Positions 1 to 8,448 of a stretch of DNA of 32,387 nucleotides are shown here, piece by piece. The notes below the pieces were generated by a model. The model was not told the origin of the DNA and did not search any database. It worked only from the letters and a program-made list of their open reading frames with translations. Location of the stretch: contig CAZYWO010000011.1 of NCBI GenBank assembly GCA_964651095.1, positions 1-32,387 of the forward strand. The letters run 5' to 3'. The position numbers were made by a program, and so were the translations under genes. The stretch is from SUG1106 sp964651095 (GTDB lineage Bacteria; Bacillota; Clostridia; Peptostreptococcales; Anaerovoracaceae). Positions within the stretch are counted from its first letter, which is position 1. Each line of letters begins with the position of its first letter.

Positions 1-73
1 CCACATCTCTCCTGCTTCTCAAAAAATTGGGTCACATCTATTTACACCACAGATTCAATTAAATTATTTTGCG

Positions 74-136
74 ATAACCTCTTGACAAAGGTTATATTTG
101 GAGTCATAATATAACAGTGTTATGTAACATTGTTAT
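74..136 (+). promoter_or_regulatory. tetR promoter with two operator-like dyads
   Basis: A near-consensus sigma-A promoter is visible: TTGACA at 82-87, a 17-base spacer and CATAAT at 105-110. A dyad with arms ATAACAGTGTTA (111-122) and TAACATTGTTAT (125-136) follows the -10 box directly; 11 of 12 arm positions pair. A second dyad, ATAACCT (74-80) and AGGTTAT (89-95), brackets the -35 hexamer. Both share ATAAC/GTTAT half-sites. This is the layout expected for autorepression by the TetR-type regulator encoded just downstream. The promoter and dyads are seen directly; which protein binds them is inferred. Confidence 0.75.
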
Positions 137-153
137 GTCAAGGAGACAGTATC

Positions 154-771
154 ATGAGCGAAGAAGAAAAGACCACTCTTGAACTAATTCACGCTGCGGC
201 AAAAAGAGAATTCCGTGAAAAGGGCTTCCAATCTGCCTCCCTGAGGAACATAGTTAGAACAGCAGGAGTAACTACCGGCGCATTTTACGGTTATTATAAC
301 AGTAAAGAAGAACTGTTTGAATCTCTCGTAGAGGAACAATACCTCTACATTATGAACTGCTTTCGTAAAGCGCAAACAGATTTTGCAGAATTGCCGGCTG
401 ACATGCAGCCCGAAAATCTGAGCAATATCTCCGGTGAATGTATGATGGATATGCTCCTATATGCTTATCAACATCTGGATGAGTTTAAACTTCTTCTATG
501 TTGTTCGGAAGGAACCCGTTTTGCAAGTATGGTCGATGAAATGGTGGAAATTGAAACAAAAGCCACCCATAATTATATGGCTGTACTCAAAAGTCTTGGA
601 CGTCCATCCCCTTATATCGACGAACGTCTTGAACATATTCTGATTACAGGAATGTTTAACGCTTACTTTGAACTAATAATTCATGAAATGCCGCTTAATC
701 AGGCAAAAATTTATTTAAAGGAGATGCGTGATTTTTATACCGCAGGATGGATGAAAATTATGGGGCAGTAA
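154..771 (+). CDS. TetR/AcrR-family transcriptional regulator
   Basis: This is a one-component repressor of 205 residues, a normal length for the family. The N-terminal helix-turn-helix spans about residues 20-55, with the family pattern SLRNIVRTAGVTTGAFYGYY followed by SKEELF. The rest is an all-helical ligand-binding and dimerisation domain with no recognisable ligand signature. I chose ATG 154 because AAGGAGA at 140-146 sits at the right distance; an in-frame TTG at 130 would place the start upstream of this ribosome-binding site and inside the operator. The gene is followed in the same direction by two ABC half-transporters, so it may control export of a toxic compound and its own expression. 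The inducer cannot be read from the sequence. Confidence 0.9.
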   Translation: MSEEEKTTLELIHAAAKREFREKGFQSASLRNIVRTAGVTTGAFYGYYNSKEELFESLVEEQYLYIMNCFRKAQTDFAELPADMQPENLSNISGECMMDMLLYAYQHLDEFKLLLCCSEGTRFASMVDEMVEIETKATHNYMAVLKSLGRPSPYIDERLEHILITGMFNAYFELIIHEMPLNQAKIYLKEMRDFYTAGWMKIMGQ

Positions 772-776
772 TGCTC

Positions 777-813
777 TATAATTTTTAACCGTTAGTTAGC
801 TTATGCTAACTAA
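777..813 (+). promoter_or_regulatory. Promoter -10 and 22-bp dyad (operator copy A) before the ABC pair
   Basis: TATAAT lies at 777-782 with no good -35 hexamer. Ten bases further on, a perfect dyad with nine-base arms, TTAGTTAGC (792-800) and GCTAACTAA (805-813), surrounds a TTAT spacer. Its core GTTAGC-N4-GCTAAC recurs twice near 4441-4501, before the next transporter operon. There is no U-tract, so this is more likely a protein-binding site than a terminator. The motif resembles DtxR/IdeR-type metal-regulator boxes but has different spacing. It does not match the dyads at the tetR promoter. Confidence 0.65.
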
Positions 814-889
814 AACATGACATTTGGATACTAGAAAGCAGATATATAGCTTTCTTTATCATAAAATTTAAACATAAGGAGGACTTGTT

Positions 890-2662
890 TTGAAAGGTCA
901 ATCAAATTTATCAATACTGATGGGCTATGCAGGCAAGCATAAGTTCTTAACCTATGCTTCGTGGGTTCTGTCAGCTATAAGCGCATTGATAGCCCTTGTA
1001 CCGTTTTGGTATATATGGAAAATTATAAAAGAGATATTGGAAGTATCTCCTAACTTTGAAAACGCCCAAAACCTAACACATTACGGATGGATGGCAACGT
1101 TGATCGCCGTGGTATCGATGCTTATTTACATAAGCGGTCTAATGTGTTCTCACATATCCGCATTTCGTGTAGCGACAAATATTCGTATAGACGCGATGCA
1201 TCATATTGCGAAACTGCCTTTAGGTTTTGTAGAAGACTTCGGCAGCGGCAAACTGCGTAAAATCGTTAATGAATCCAGCGCAGCCACTGAAACCTATCTG
1301 GCACATCAGTTGCCTGATAAGGCAGGCGCTATCGCTACGCCTTGCGGTCTTTTGATCATGCTGTTTGCTTTTGACTGGCGTCTTGGAATATTAAGTTTAG
1401 TTCCTGTATTCTTGGGATTTGCCATAATGATGAGCATGACAGGCAAAAAAATGGCAAAGAAGATGGAAGAATATCAAAATGCCCTAGATGATATGTCCAA
1501 CGAGGCAGTTGAATACGTTCGCGGTATTCCGGTAGTTAAAACTTTCGGTCAAACGGTATTTTCTTTTAAAAAATTCAAAACCTCCATCGACAATTATGGC
1601 AAATGGGTAATCGCGTATACCAAGGATCTAAGAATTCCTATGATGTTCTATACTGCCGCAATCAACGGAGTGTTTGCATTTCTCATTGCAGGAGCATTGT
1701 TCTTTACCCAAAACGGTGTGACCGATGAGTTTTTGTTGAATTTAATCCTATATATTATAATAACTCCGGTAATCTCCGTTACACTAACGAGAATCATGTA
1801 TATGAGTGAAAACGGCATGATTGTTGCCGACGCTCTTAACCGAATTGACAGCGTTATGAAGTTAAACCCTCTTTCTGAAAGCGCTGCTCCTTCCCATCCG
1901 AAAGATTATTCTATAGAACTTTCCGATGTGCATTTCAGTTATGACGGCGTTAATGAAGTCATTTGCGGTATCAATTTGAAAGTTGAGCAAGGCAAGACTA
2001 TAGCGCTCGTAGGCCCGTCGGGCGGAGGTAAATCGACTCTTGCCAGCATGATTGCGCGTTTCTTTGATCCTCAAAAAGGCAGCGTTAAAATCGGCGGTGT
2101 GGATATAAGAGATATTGAAAAGACTGAACTAATGAATACAGTCTCTTTCGTTTTCCAAGACAGCCAATTGATAAAAGGCTCTATTCTTGATAACGTGCGT
2201 ATGGGCAGACCTGAAGCAAGCGAGGAAGAAGTAATCGCCGCCCTTAAAAGCGCCCAGTGTATGGATATTATTGAGAAATTCCCTAACGGTATAGATACTG
2301 TAATCGGAAGCAAAGGAATATATTTATCAGGCGGTCAACAGCAACGTATAGCCATTGCCAGAGCTATGTTGAAAAATACTCCAATCATCATTCTCGACGA
2401 AGCGTCTGCTTTCGCCGACCCTGATAATGAGGTTAAAGTTCAGGCAGCCTTTAACCAGCTTGCCAAGGGCAAAACTGTAATTATGATTGCACATCGTCTA
2501 TCCACTGTAGCAAATGCCGACTGCATTTACGTCATCGAAGACGGAAAGATTGTGGAATCCGGCAAACGTGACGAACTTTGTAACAAAGATGGTTTGTTCG
2601 CAAAAATGTGGAAAAATTATCTGACTTCAGCTCAGTGGAGAGTAGCCAAGGAGGTGGAATAA
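890..2662 (+). CDS. ABC exporter-type half-transporter, first subunit (TMD-NBD)
   Basis: A 590-residue fused permease and ATPase. Membrane segments lie at about residues 20-45, 66-90, 145-182 and 250-300. The nucleotide-binding domain has Walker A GPSGGGKS (375-382), a Q-loop glutamine at about 423, signature LSGGQ (479-483), Walker B IIILDE (499-504) and the H-loop histidine near 535, so it looks catalytically intact. The D-loop region SAFADPDNE resembles the siderophore-linked YbtP/IrtA branch more than the usual ATASLD of drug exporters; this is from memory of the families. The start is TTG 890, set by AGGAGG at 877-882. The next gene begins one base after its stop, so the two probably form a heterodimer. 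The substrate (drug, peptide or metal chelate) is not determinable. Confidence 0.9.
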   Translation: MKGQSNLSILMGYAGKHKFLTYASWVLSAISALIALVPFWYIWKIIKEILEVSPNFENAQNLTHYGWMATLIAVVSMLIYISGLMCSHISAFRVATNIRIDAMHHIAKLPLGFVEDFGSGKLRKIVNESSAATETYLAHQLPDKAGAIATPCGLLIMLFAFDWRLGILSLVPVFLGFAIMMSMTGKKMAKKMEEYQNALDDMSNEAVEYVRGIPVVKTFGQTVFSFKKFKTSIDNYGKWVIAYTKDLRIPMMFYTAAINGVFAFLIAGALFFTQNGVTDEFLLNLILYIIITPVISVTLTRIMYMSENGMIVADALNRIDSVMKLNPLSESAAPSHPKDYSIELSDVHFSYDGVNEVICGINLKVEQGKTIALVGPSGGGKSTLASMIARFFDPQKGSVKIGGVDIRDIEKTELMNTVSFVFQDSQLIKGSILDNVRMGRPEASEEEVIAALKSAQCMDIIEKFPNGIDTVIGSKGIYLSGGQQQRIAIARAMLKNTPIIILDEASAFADPDNEVKVQAAFNQLAKGKTVIMIAHRLSTVANADCIYVIEDGKIVESGKRDELCNKDGLFAKMWKNYLTSAQWRVAKEVE

Positions 2663-2663
2663 A

Positions 2664-4397
2664 ATGATAGAAAAAATTCAAAAAGAGTTAGCGCTTTCCA
2701 GACAAGGCGCTGTCGATTTAGTCAAGGGCTGTCTCGCATGCGCATTTCAGAATATTTCATTTATGTTTCCGGCCGGACTGCTTTACCTGATTGTATCAGA
2801 CTTAATGCACGGCGGCGCTTCCGGTAGCAGAGTGACTTTTTATATCATAGGCTGTATCCTTTGTATAATTTTTATTTTAATAACAACATGGTTCCAATAC
2901 AATGCGACTTACTTCGCCACATACATTGAGAGCGGCAAGCGCAGAATCACCCTTGCAGAACAGCTAAGAAAACTTCCTTTATCCTTTTTCGGTAAAAAGG
3001 ACTTAGCCGATCTTACCAGTGCAATCATGGCAGACTGTGCTACTTTGGAAACGGGATTTTCCCACTATGTACCTGAATTATTCGGTTCATTAATATCCAC
3101 CATATTGATTGCAATATGTATGCTTTTCTTTGAATGGCGAATGGCCTTGGCATCATTGTGGGTACTTCCGGTATCCATCGCAATAGTAATCATCAACTAT
3201 AAAGCCCAAGATAAGCTCCAGCAAAAATCCATGGCTGCCAAGATGACTTGTGCAGACGGTATTCAGGAGTGTATAGAGGTCGTGCGGGATTTAAAAGCCA
3301 ACAACGCTGAAGAAAGGTATTTAAAAGAATTAGATAAGAAAATTAAAGATGTAGAACGCAGAGCTGTAATAAGCGAGTTCGGAACAGCAGCTTTTGTGGT
3401 ATCAGCCAGTTTAATTCTAAAACTTGGTATTGCTACCGTCGCATTAGTCGGTTCCATATTGCTCATTGAAGGAACTATAGATGTTCTGACCTTCTTTATG
3501 TTCCTGATGGTAGTTTCCAGATTGTACGATCCGATGCAAGGCGCTCTGCAAAATCTGGCTGCGGTTATAGCAATGCGAACCAATATAGGCCGTATGAAAG
3601 AAATTCTTGACCACCCTGTTCAGATAGGCGTGGATAACCTTTCCAACAAGGGATCTGATATCGTGTTCGATCATGTAGGGTTTGCTTACAATTCCGGTGA
3701 AACCGTTTTAGACGATGTATCCTTTATCGCTAAACAAAGAGAAGTTACAGCTCTTGTAGGCCCTTCCGGCGGCGGTAAAACCACTGTATCCAGACTTGCG
3801 ACGCGTTTCTGGGATATTCAAAAAGGAAAGATCACAGTAGGAGGCATGGATATTTCACAAATTGACCCTGAAACCCTCATGTCCCTTTACTCTATCGTAT
3901 TTCAGGATGTCACATTATTTAATAATACCATTATGGAAAATATACGAATAGGAAGAAAAGACGCTACCGATGAAGAAGTGTTAGAGGCAGCTCGCCTTGC
4001 CAATTGCGAAGAATTTGCCGAAAAACTCCCTGATAAGTGGAACAGTATGATCGGTGAAAATGGTTGTGAACTGTCCGGCGGCGAACGGCAAAGAATCTCT
4101 ATCGCTCGTGCTTTCCTGAAAGACGCTCCTATTATACTTCTGGATGAAGCCACAGCTTCACTGGATGTGGAAAACGAAACCATGATTCAATCAGCGCTTT
4201 CAAGATTAATTAAAGATAAAACTGTGCTGATTATAGCGCACCGTATGCGTACCGTTGCAGGCGCAGATAAGATTGTCGTTTTGTCTGACGGCAAAGTTGC
4301 CGAACAAGGAACTCCTGATTCACTCACTAAAAACGATGGTATTTACGCTCGAATGGTAAAACTTCAAACCGAAAGCCAAAATTGGACTATAGGATAA
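2664..4397 (+). CDS. ABC exporter-type half-transporter, second subunit (TMD-NBD)
   Basis: A 577-residue partner of the preceding subunit. Membrane helices are at about residues 28-48, 58-76, 140-180 and 243-290. The ATPase domain has Walker A GPSGGGKT (366-373), signature LSGGERQR, Walker B ILLDEATASLD and an H-loop histidine in IIAHRMRTV. Both ATP sites of a heterodimer would therefore have canonical catalytic residues, unlike many heterodimeric exporters in which one site is degenerate. Its ribosome-binding site GGAGG (about 2650-2654) lies in the end of the upstream gene, implying coupled translation. An intrinsic terminator follows at 4444-4474. Drug or peptide export and chelated-metal transport are both possible. 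Confidence 0.9.
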   Translation: MIEKIQKELALSRQGAVDLVKGCLACAFQNISFMFPAGLLYLIVSDLMHGGASGSRVTFYIIGCILCIIFILITTWFQYNATYFATYIESGKRRITLAEQLRKLPLSFFGKKDLADLTSAIMADCATLETGFSHYVPELFGSLISTILIAICMLFFEWRMALASLWVLPVSIAIVIINYKAQDKLQQKSMAAKMTCADGIQECIEVVRDLKANNAEERYLKELDKKIKDVERRAVISEFGTAAFVVSASLILKLGIATVALVGSILLIEGTIDVLTFFMFLMVVSRLYDPMQGALQNLAAVIAMRTNIGRMKEILDHPVQIGVDNLSNKGSDIVFDHVGFAYNSGETVLDDVSFIAKQREVTALVGPSGGGKTTVSRLATRFWDIQKGKITVGGMDISQIDPETLMSLYSIVFQDVTLFNNTIMENIRIGRKDATDEEVLEAARLANCEEFAEKLPDKWNSMIGENGCELSGGERQRISIARAFLKDAPIILLDEATASLDVENETMIQSALSRLIKDKTVLIIAHRMRTVAGADKIVVLSDGKVAEQGTPDSLTKNDGIYARMVKLQTESQNWTIG

Positions 4398-4401
4398 TAT
4401 A

Positions 4402-4430
4402 TTGACATTCTGATCTGTTTGTGGTATATT
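4402..4430 (+). promoter_or_regulatory. Strong sigma-A promoter upstream of the MacB-type operon
   Basis: TTGACA (4402-4407), a 17-base spacer and TATATT (4425-4430) form a near-consensus promoter just after the stop of the second half-transporter. Transcription would begin around 4437, immediately before operator copy B and the terminator hairpin. It is the best candidate to drive the downstream ATPase/permease pair, but nascent RNA would meet the hairpin after only about 30-40 bases. Confidence 0.65.
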
Positions 4431-4440
4431 AATCCAATAA

Positions 4441-4456
4441 GTTAGCGGCTGCTAAC
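4441..4456 (+). promoter_or_regulatory. GTTAGC dyad, operator copy B
   Basis: Perfect dyad GTTAGC-GGCT-GCTAAC, starting 10 bases after the -10 box that ends at 4430. Copy A starts nine bases after its own -10 box. The near-identical placement supports a shared repressor site over the transcription start. It overlaps the first arm of the terminator at 4444-4453. Confidence 0.6.
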
Positions 4457-4474
4457 CAATAGCAGCCGCTTTTT
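4444..4474 (+). terminator. Intrinsic terminator, possibly an attenuator
   Basis: The arms AGCGGCTGCT (4444-4453) and AGCAGCCGCT (4461-4470) pair over ten bases around a seven-base loop and are followed by TTTTCTT. It would end the upstream ABC pair transcript. It also lies just inside any transcript from the 4402-4430 promoter, so it could act as an attenuator there. Confidence 0.85.
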
Positions 4475-4485
4475 CTTGTTGTTGT

Positions 4486-4501
4486 ATTAGCCTATGCTAA
4501 C
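4486..4501 (+). promoter_or_regulatory. TTAGC dyad, operator copy C
   Basis: TTAGC-CTAT-GCTAA at 4487-4500 is the third copy of the motif, centred 45 bases from copy B. A weaker promoter-like pair, TAGACA (4527-4532) and TATAAA (4549-4554) with a 16-base spacer, follows it and precedes the ATG at 4582. Copy C might act on that promoter or cooperate with copy B. Confidence 0.5.
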
Positions 4502-4581
4502 TCCTTGAGTTTCAAGGAATAAATATTAGACAAAGATTATCTATAAATTATAAACATTTAAAAGACATATGGAGGTAAAAA

Positions 4582-5283
4582 ATGTCCATCGTAGAATTTA
4601 AGGATGTGAGCCGTATATATACGACCGGTGATCATCAGTTGAAAGCCCTAGACGGCGTAAGTTTCAGCCTTGAAGAAGGTAAATTTGTTGTAATCCTAGG
4701 TCCCAGCGGCGCAGGTAAAAGTACGCTTCTGAATATGCTGGGTGGTCTTGACAGTCCTACCGATGGAACAATCACTGTAAATGGCAGAGATATTTCCTCT
4801 CTTACCAACAATGAACTTGCCGACTATAGAGCCTCTACCGTAGGTTTTGTATTTCAATTTTATAATCTGATCCCTACGTTGACGGTTTATGAAAATGTGG
4901 CGTTAGTACGTGAAATTGCCCCAAATGCTTTGGATGCCAAGGAAATAATTAATGAAGTTGGTCTATCAGATCACTTAAAAAATTTTCCATCAGAGTTATC
5001 AGGCGGAGAGCAGCAGCGTGTTTCCATTGCCCGTGCCCTTGCGAAAAACCCAAAGATTCTCCTTTGCGACGAACCGACCGGGGCTCTCGACTCAGAAACC
5101 GGTGTACTCGTGTTGAAACTTCTGCTTTCTATGGCACGTAACCACGACAAAACTATTGTTATCGTCACCCACAATCAGAGTATTGCTAAGATGGCGGATG
5201 TGGTAATCCGTGTAAAAAACGGCAAAATTAAATCCTGCGAACAGCAACTAAATCCTATGAGTGCAGATGAAGTGGAGTGGTAA
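4582..5283 (+). CDS. MacB/LolD-type ABC transporter ATPase
   Basis: A 233-residue stand-alone ATPase. It has Walker A GPSGAGKS (about residues 40-47), the family-typical FQFYNLIPTLTVYENV after the Q-loop, signature LSGGEQQRVSIARAL and Walker B ILLCDEPTGALD. The DEPTGALD box and the YNLIPTLT segment are typical of ATPases that power FtsX-type mechanotransmitting permeases such as MacB and LolD. GGAGG at 4571-4575 sets the ATG. The stop is three bases before the permease start, so the two form one complex and operon. Likely roles are efflux of or resistance to peptides, bile compounds or other envelope-active agents; the substrate is unknown. Confidence 0.92.
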   Translation: MSIVEFKDVSRIYTTGDHQLKALDGVSFSLEEGKFVVILGPSGAGKSTLLNMLGGLDSPTDGTITVNGRDISSLTNNELADYRASTVGFVFQFYNLIPTLTVYENVALVREIAPNALDAKEIINEVGLSDHLKNFPSELSGGEQQRVSIARALAKNPKILLCDEPTGALDSETGVLVLKLLLSMARNHDKTIVIVTHNQSIAKMADVVIRVKNGKIKSCEQQLNPMSADEVEW

Positions 5284-5286
5284 AAT

Positions 5287-7557
5287 ATGCTTATAAGAAA
5301 ACTATTTCGTACTTGGTGGAGATACAAGTCACAATTTATCTCCATGATTATTATGATTGCCATAGGCGTAGGAATTTTTCTGGGCTTCAACATCGAATGG
5401 AAAAGTATTGAAGCAGACACTTCATCTTTCTTTGAAGATACATTATACGCAGATTTCAGACTTTATTCTGAAACCGGATTTTCAAAAGAAAATATTGAAG
5501 CCATACAAAAAATTGACGGGGTAGATGCTGCAACCAGATTTCTCTATGTTAACGTGGGAATTAAGGATACGAAAAAATCCCTTGCTTTGAACGTTTCAGA
5601 TAATTATACCGTATCTACAATGTTTGTAACGGAAGGAGCTCCTTACGATAAAAATTCCGACGGCATCTGGTTGTCGGATCAATTCGCAACTGAAAACGAT
5701 ATTTCTTTGGGAGATACTTTAACGATGGTTTACAGCCAAGTCGAGATAAGCGGCGAAGTAATAGGATTAATAAAAAGCGGAGAAAACATGATCTGTGTTG
5801 CAGATGATAACCAACTTATGCCCGATTATAAATCTTTTGGCTTCGCATATATTTCTCCTAAGAAACTGGAAGATACTTTTGGACCTGTACTTTACCCTCA
5901 AATCAATATTCTCTCCGACATGGATAAAATTGATCTCGAAAATAAGATTAACGACGTACTTGACAGGACTACCCTGATAACTTCTAAAGACGAACACTTG
6001 TCCTATGCCGGAGCTCAAAGCGAAATGGAAGAAGGCAAAACTATGGGTTCTATTTTGCCTGTACTCTTTCTGGCTATAGCTATTTTAACTATGGTTACCA
6101 CCATGCACCGAATCGCAGCCAACGAGAAGGTTCAGATCGGAACATTAAAGGCGCTGGGATTCAGAGATCGTAAAGTCCTGATCCACTATACTTCTTATGG
6201 GTTTATGATAGGACTTGTGGGCTCAGCTTTGGGAATTGTTCTCGGATATTTTATCGCATCTCTTATCATCAGCCCTTCCGGAATGATGAGTACATATTTC
6301 GATATTCCTGATTGGTCCTTAGTTATGCCTAAGTTCTGCATACCGGTTCTAATCTTAACTATTGTGTTCCTTACATTGATAAGTTTTCTCTCGGTCAAGG
6401 AAATGCTAAAAGGAACTGCCGCCGATGCACTCAGGCCATATTCACCTAAGGCTATAAAAAAAGCCTTCATTGAAAAGTTTTCTTCTTGGGAAAAACTGCC
6501 TTTTGGAACTAAATGGAATGTCCGCGATATTCTTCGTCATAAGTCACGTTCCGCAATGACGCTTATAGGCGTAATTGGCTGCATGATTTTACTTGTAGGC
6601 GGTCTCGGCATGAAAGATACAATGGAAAATTTTATGTCAGTGCTAGATGAAGATATAAGCAACTATGTGACTAAGGTTAATATTTTGTCCAGCAGTGGAA
6701 ACGCTCAAGCAAAAGAGCTTGCCGAAGATTTAAACGGAGATTGGCTGGCCTCTTCAGGAATCAGTTTCAATGGGGAAACAATCTCTTTAGAAATTTATCA
6801 CGCAGATAATAATAAAATACGTTTCGTCGATGAGAACAGCCAACTCATGGAACTTAAAGACGATGGTGCATATCTGTGCATGCGCCTTGCCGATTCAGCA
6901 GAAATTGGCGATACCATTGAGTTTTCACCTTATGGCAGCGAAGAAACATATAAAGTAAAAGTTGCCGGTTATCTGCGTTCCTTTATGACCGAATGTATCG
7001 TTATGACTGATGATTATGCCGGAAGCGTTGGCATCCCTTATGCTATCAGTTCTATTTATACCGACAAGCAATCTGATGATATCGAGAATTCTTCCATTAT
7101 TTCTGACAAACAGGACAAAGATATGATAATGGACACATACGACAGTTTTATGGAAATAATGAATTTAATGGTGCTTGTATTAGTCCTTGCAGCGGTGATT
7201 CTTGGGGTAGTAGTTCTCTATAATCTGGGAGTTATGAGTTATGTGGAGTGCAGCCGAGAACTTGCAACTTTGAAAGTTTTGGGTTTCCGAGACAAGCATA
7301 TAGGCAGGCTTCTTATAAGCCAAAACATCTGGCTTACAGTTATCGGCGTATTGATTGGTCTTCCTGCCGGAGTTGGAGTAATGTACATGTTGATTATTTC
7401 ATTGGCAAGCGAATATGAATTGTGTATGACTCTCGGAGTGCTGACCTACTCGGTAAGTATACTTTTAACCTTTGGTGTTTCTTTGGCAGTGGGCTGGATG
7501 GTCGCAAGAAAGAACCGAAAAATTGATATGGTCGAAGCGCTTAAAATCGCTGAATAG
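5287..7557 (+). CDS. ABC transporter permease with two FtsX domains
   Basis: A 756-residue membrane protein. One helix (about residues 15-37) is followed by a large extracytoplasmic domain (about 40-255), then an FtsX core with three helices (about 255-385). The pattern repeats: a helix at about 424-442, a second ectodomain to about 630, and a last FtsX core (about 631-752). The two cores carry matching segments, GTLKALGFRDRKV and ATLKVLGFRDKHI, evidence of internal duplication. It pairs with the ATPase ending three bases upstream. The architecture fits MacB-like mechanotransmission, in which substrate is expelled from the outer face. It matches the general antimicrobial-peptide or lipid-efflux group and I cannot name a specific substrate. 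Confidence 0.9.
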   Translation: MLIRKLFRTWWRYKSQFISMIIMIAIGVGIFLGFNIEWKSIEADTSSFFEDTLYADFRLYSETGFSKENIEAIQKIDGVDAATRFLYVNVGIKDTKKSLALNVSDNYTVSTMFVTEGAPYDKNSDGIWLSDQFATENDISLGDTLTMVYSQVEISGEVIGLIKSGENMICVADDNQLMPDYKSFGFAYISPKKLEDTFGPVLYPQINILSDMDKIDLENKINDVLDRTTLITSKDEHLSYAGAQSEMEEGKTMGSILPVLFLAIAILTMVTTMHRIAANEKVQIGTLKALGFRDRKVLIHYTSYGFMIGLVGSALGIVLGYFIASLIISPSGMMSTYFDIPDWSLVMPKFCIPVLILTIVFLTLISFLSVKEMLKGTAADALRPYSPKAIKKAFIEKFSSWEKLPFGTKWNVRDILRHKSRSAMTLIGVIGCMILLVGGLGMKDTMENFMSVLDEDISNYVTKVNILSSSGNAQAKELAEDLNGDWLASSGISFNGETISLEIYHADNNKIRFVDENSQLMELKDDGAYLCMRLADSAEIGDTIEFSPYGSEETYKVKVAGYLRSFMTECIVMTDDYAGSVGIPYAISSIYTDKQSDDIENSSIISDKQDKDMIMDTYDSFMEIMNLMVLVLVLAAVILGVVVLYNLGVMSYVECSRELATLKVLGFRDKHIGRLLISQNIWLTVIGVLIGLPAGVGVMYMLIISLASEYELCMTLGVLTYSVSILLTFGVSLAVGWMVARKNRKIDMVEALKIAE

Positions 7558-7579
7558 ATAAAAAGATATATTTTTCAAC

Positions 7580-7609
7580 AAAAAATGCGCAATGTACTGC
7601 GCATTTTTT
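7580..7609. terminator. Bidirectional terminator between convergent genes
   Basis: Arms at 7580-7591 and 7598-7609 (ATGCGCA against TGCGCAT, extended by six A-T pairs) enclose a six-base loop. A-rich and T-rich flanks make it functional on both strands. It ends the permease operon and, on the other strand, the YczE-like gene whose stop is at 7656. Confidence 0.85.
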
Positions 7610-7655
7610 GTTATTCTCTGGTTCTTATTCTTGTCAACATTTAATCCTATTCTTT

Positions 7656-8306
7656 CTATTTTTTAAGATATTCGTCTAATGGTTTTAGGCGAGCAGTAAA
7701 GAATTTTACTACACTGCCTGTTGTAAAGGCGGAAATCAGAGTCCCTTCCCTAGTTCCCACTATAGTAAAATCAAAGAAAAACAGTGATATGATAATTGAA
7801 AGAGCCACGCAGCTCACATCAAATGCGGTTTTTACATTGCCAAAAACCTTTCCCGTAGTGTCTGCAATCGCCTTAACAAAGGCTTCCCCTGAATTCATAA
7901 CCACGTTTGCAATTACAGCAAGGGAAACTCCAAAACCCAACACTATTACACCTGCTATTACCATTAAAATCTGTACAATATATAAATCTGTCGGAATGAT
8001 TGAAAATATCCACATTCCAAAATCGGTAAAATAGCCGAACAAAAACGTTAAAGGCACTTGCAGAAGTTGAATAGGTTTAAAATTTTTTCTCAGTAAAACA
8101 ATTTGTCCCAAAATCATGGTACAGTTCCACATTATCAGCCAATTGCCCATGGAAATCGAAGTAAATTTATAGCTCATAATATTGGCGACAGACGAAATAG
8201 GTGAAACGCCAAGTCCCCCGCTCTTGGTAAGCGCAATACCCAGCGCCGAAAAAAATAAACTTATAATAAATAATATGTATCTTTTGGTTAATTCTTTCTT
8301 GTCCAT
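7656..8306 (-). CDS. YczE/YitT-like integral membrane protein
   Basis: A 216-residue polytopic protein with about five hydrophobic segments. The start, KRYILFIISLFFSALGIALTKSGGLGVSPISSVANIM, has the SGGLGVSPIS motif typical of YczE/YyaS proteins (the DUF6198 group), which are distantly related to YitT. Function is unknown in this family; transport or sensing is often proposed. GAGG nine bases before the ATG supports the start. A strong leftward promoter lies at 8420-8448, leaving a leader of about 105 bases. The gene is convergent with the export block and divergent from the bile salt hydrolase. Confidence 0.8.
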   Translation of the reverse strand: MDKKELTKRYILFIISLFFSALGIALTKSGGLGVSPISSVANIMSYKFTSISMGNWLIMWNCTMILGQIVLLRKNFKPIQLLQVPLTFLFGYFTDFGMWIFSIIPTDLYIVQILMVIAGVIVLGFGVSLAVIANVVMNSGEAFVKAIADTTGKVFGNVKTAFDVSCVALSIIISLFFFDFTIVGTREGTLISAFTTGSVVKFFTARLKPLDEYLKK

Positions 8307-8407
8307 TGGATTAGTCCTCTTTCCAGCATGTATATCATCTATGGCTTCATTAGTTTCTTTATCTTTATCTTTATATTTCTTTAAATATTTCTTAAGCCAT
8401 AACTTAT

Positions 8408-8448
8408 TGTTATAAAATTATTATAACAGCGAGGAAACAAAGTTTCAA
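8408..8448 (-). promoter_or_regulatory. Promoter of the YczE-like gene with overlapping dyad
   Basis: Read on the minus strand, TTGAAA (8443-8448) is 17 bases from TATAAT (8420-8425). An inverted repeat, TGTTATA (8408-8414) and TATAACA (8422-8428), overlaps the -10 region and the likely start. It could be an operator, but AT-rich promoters often give such dyads by chance. Confidence 0.6.
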
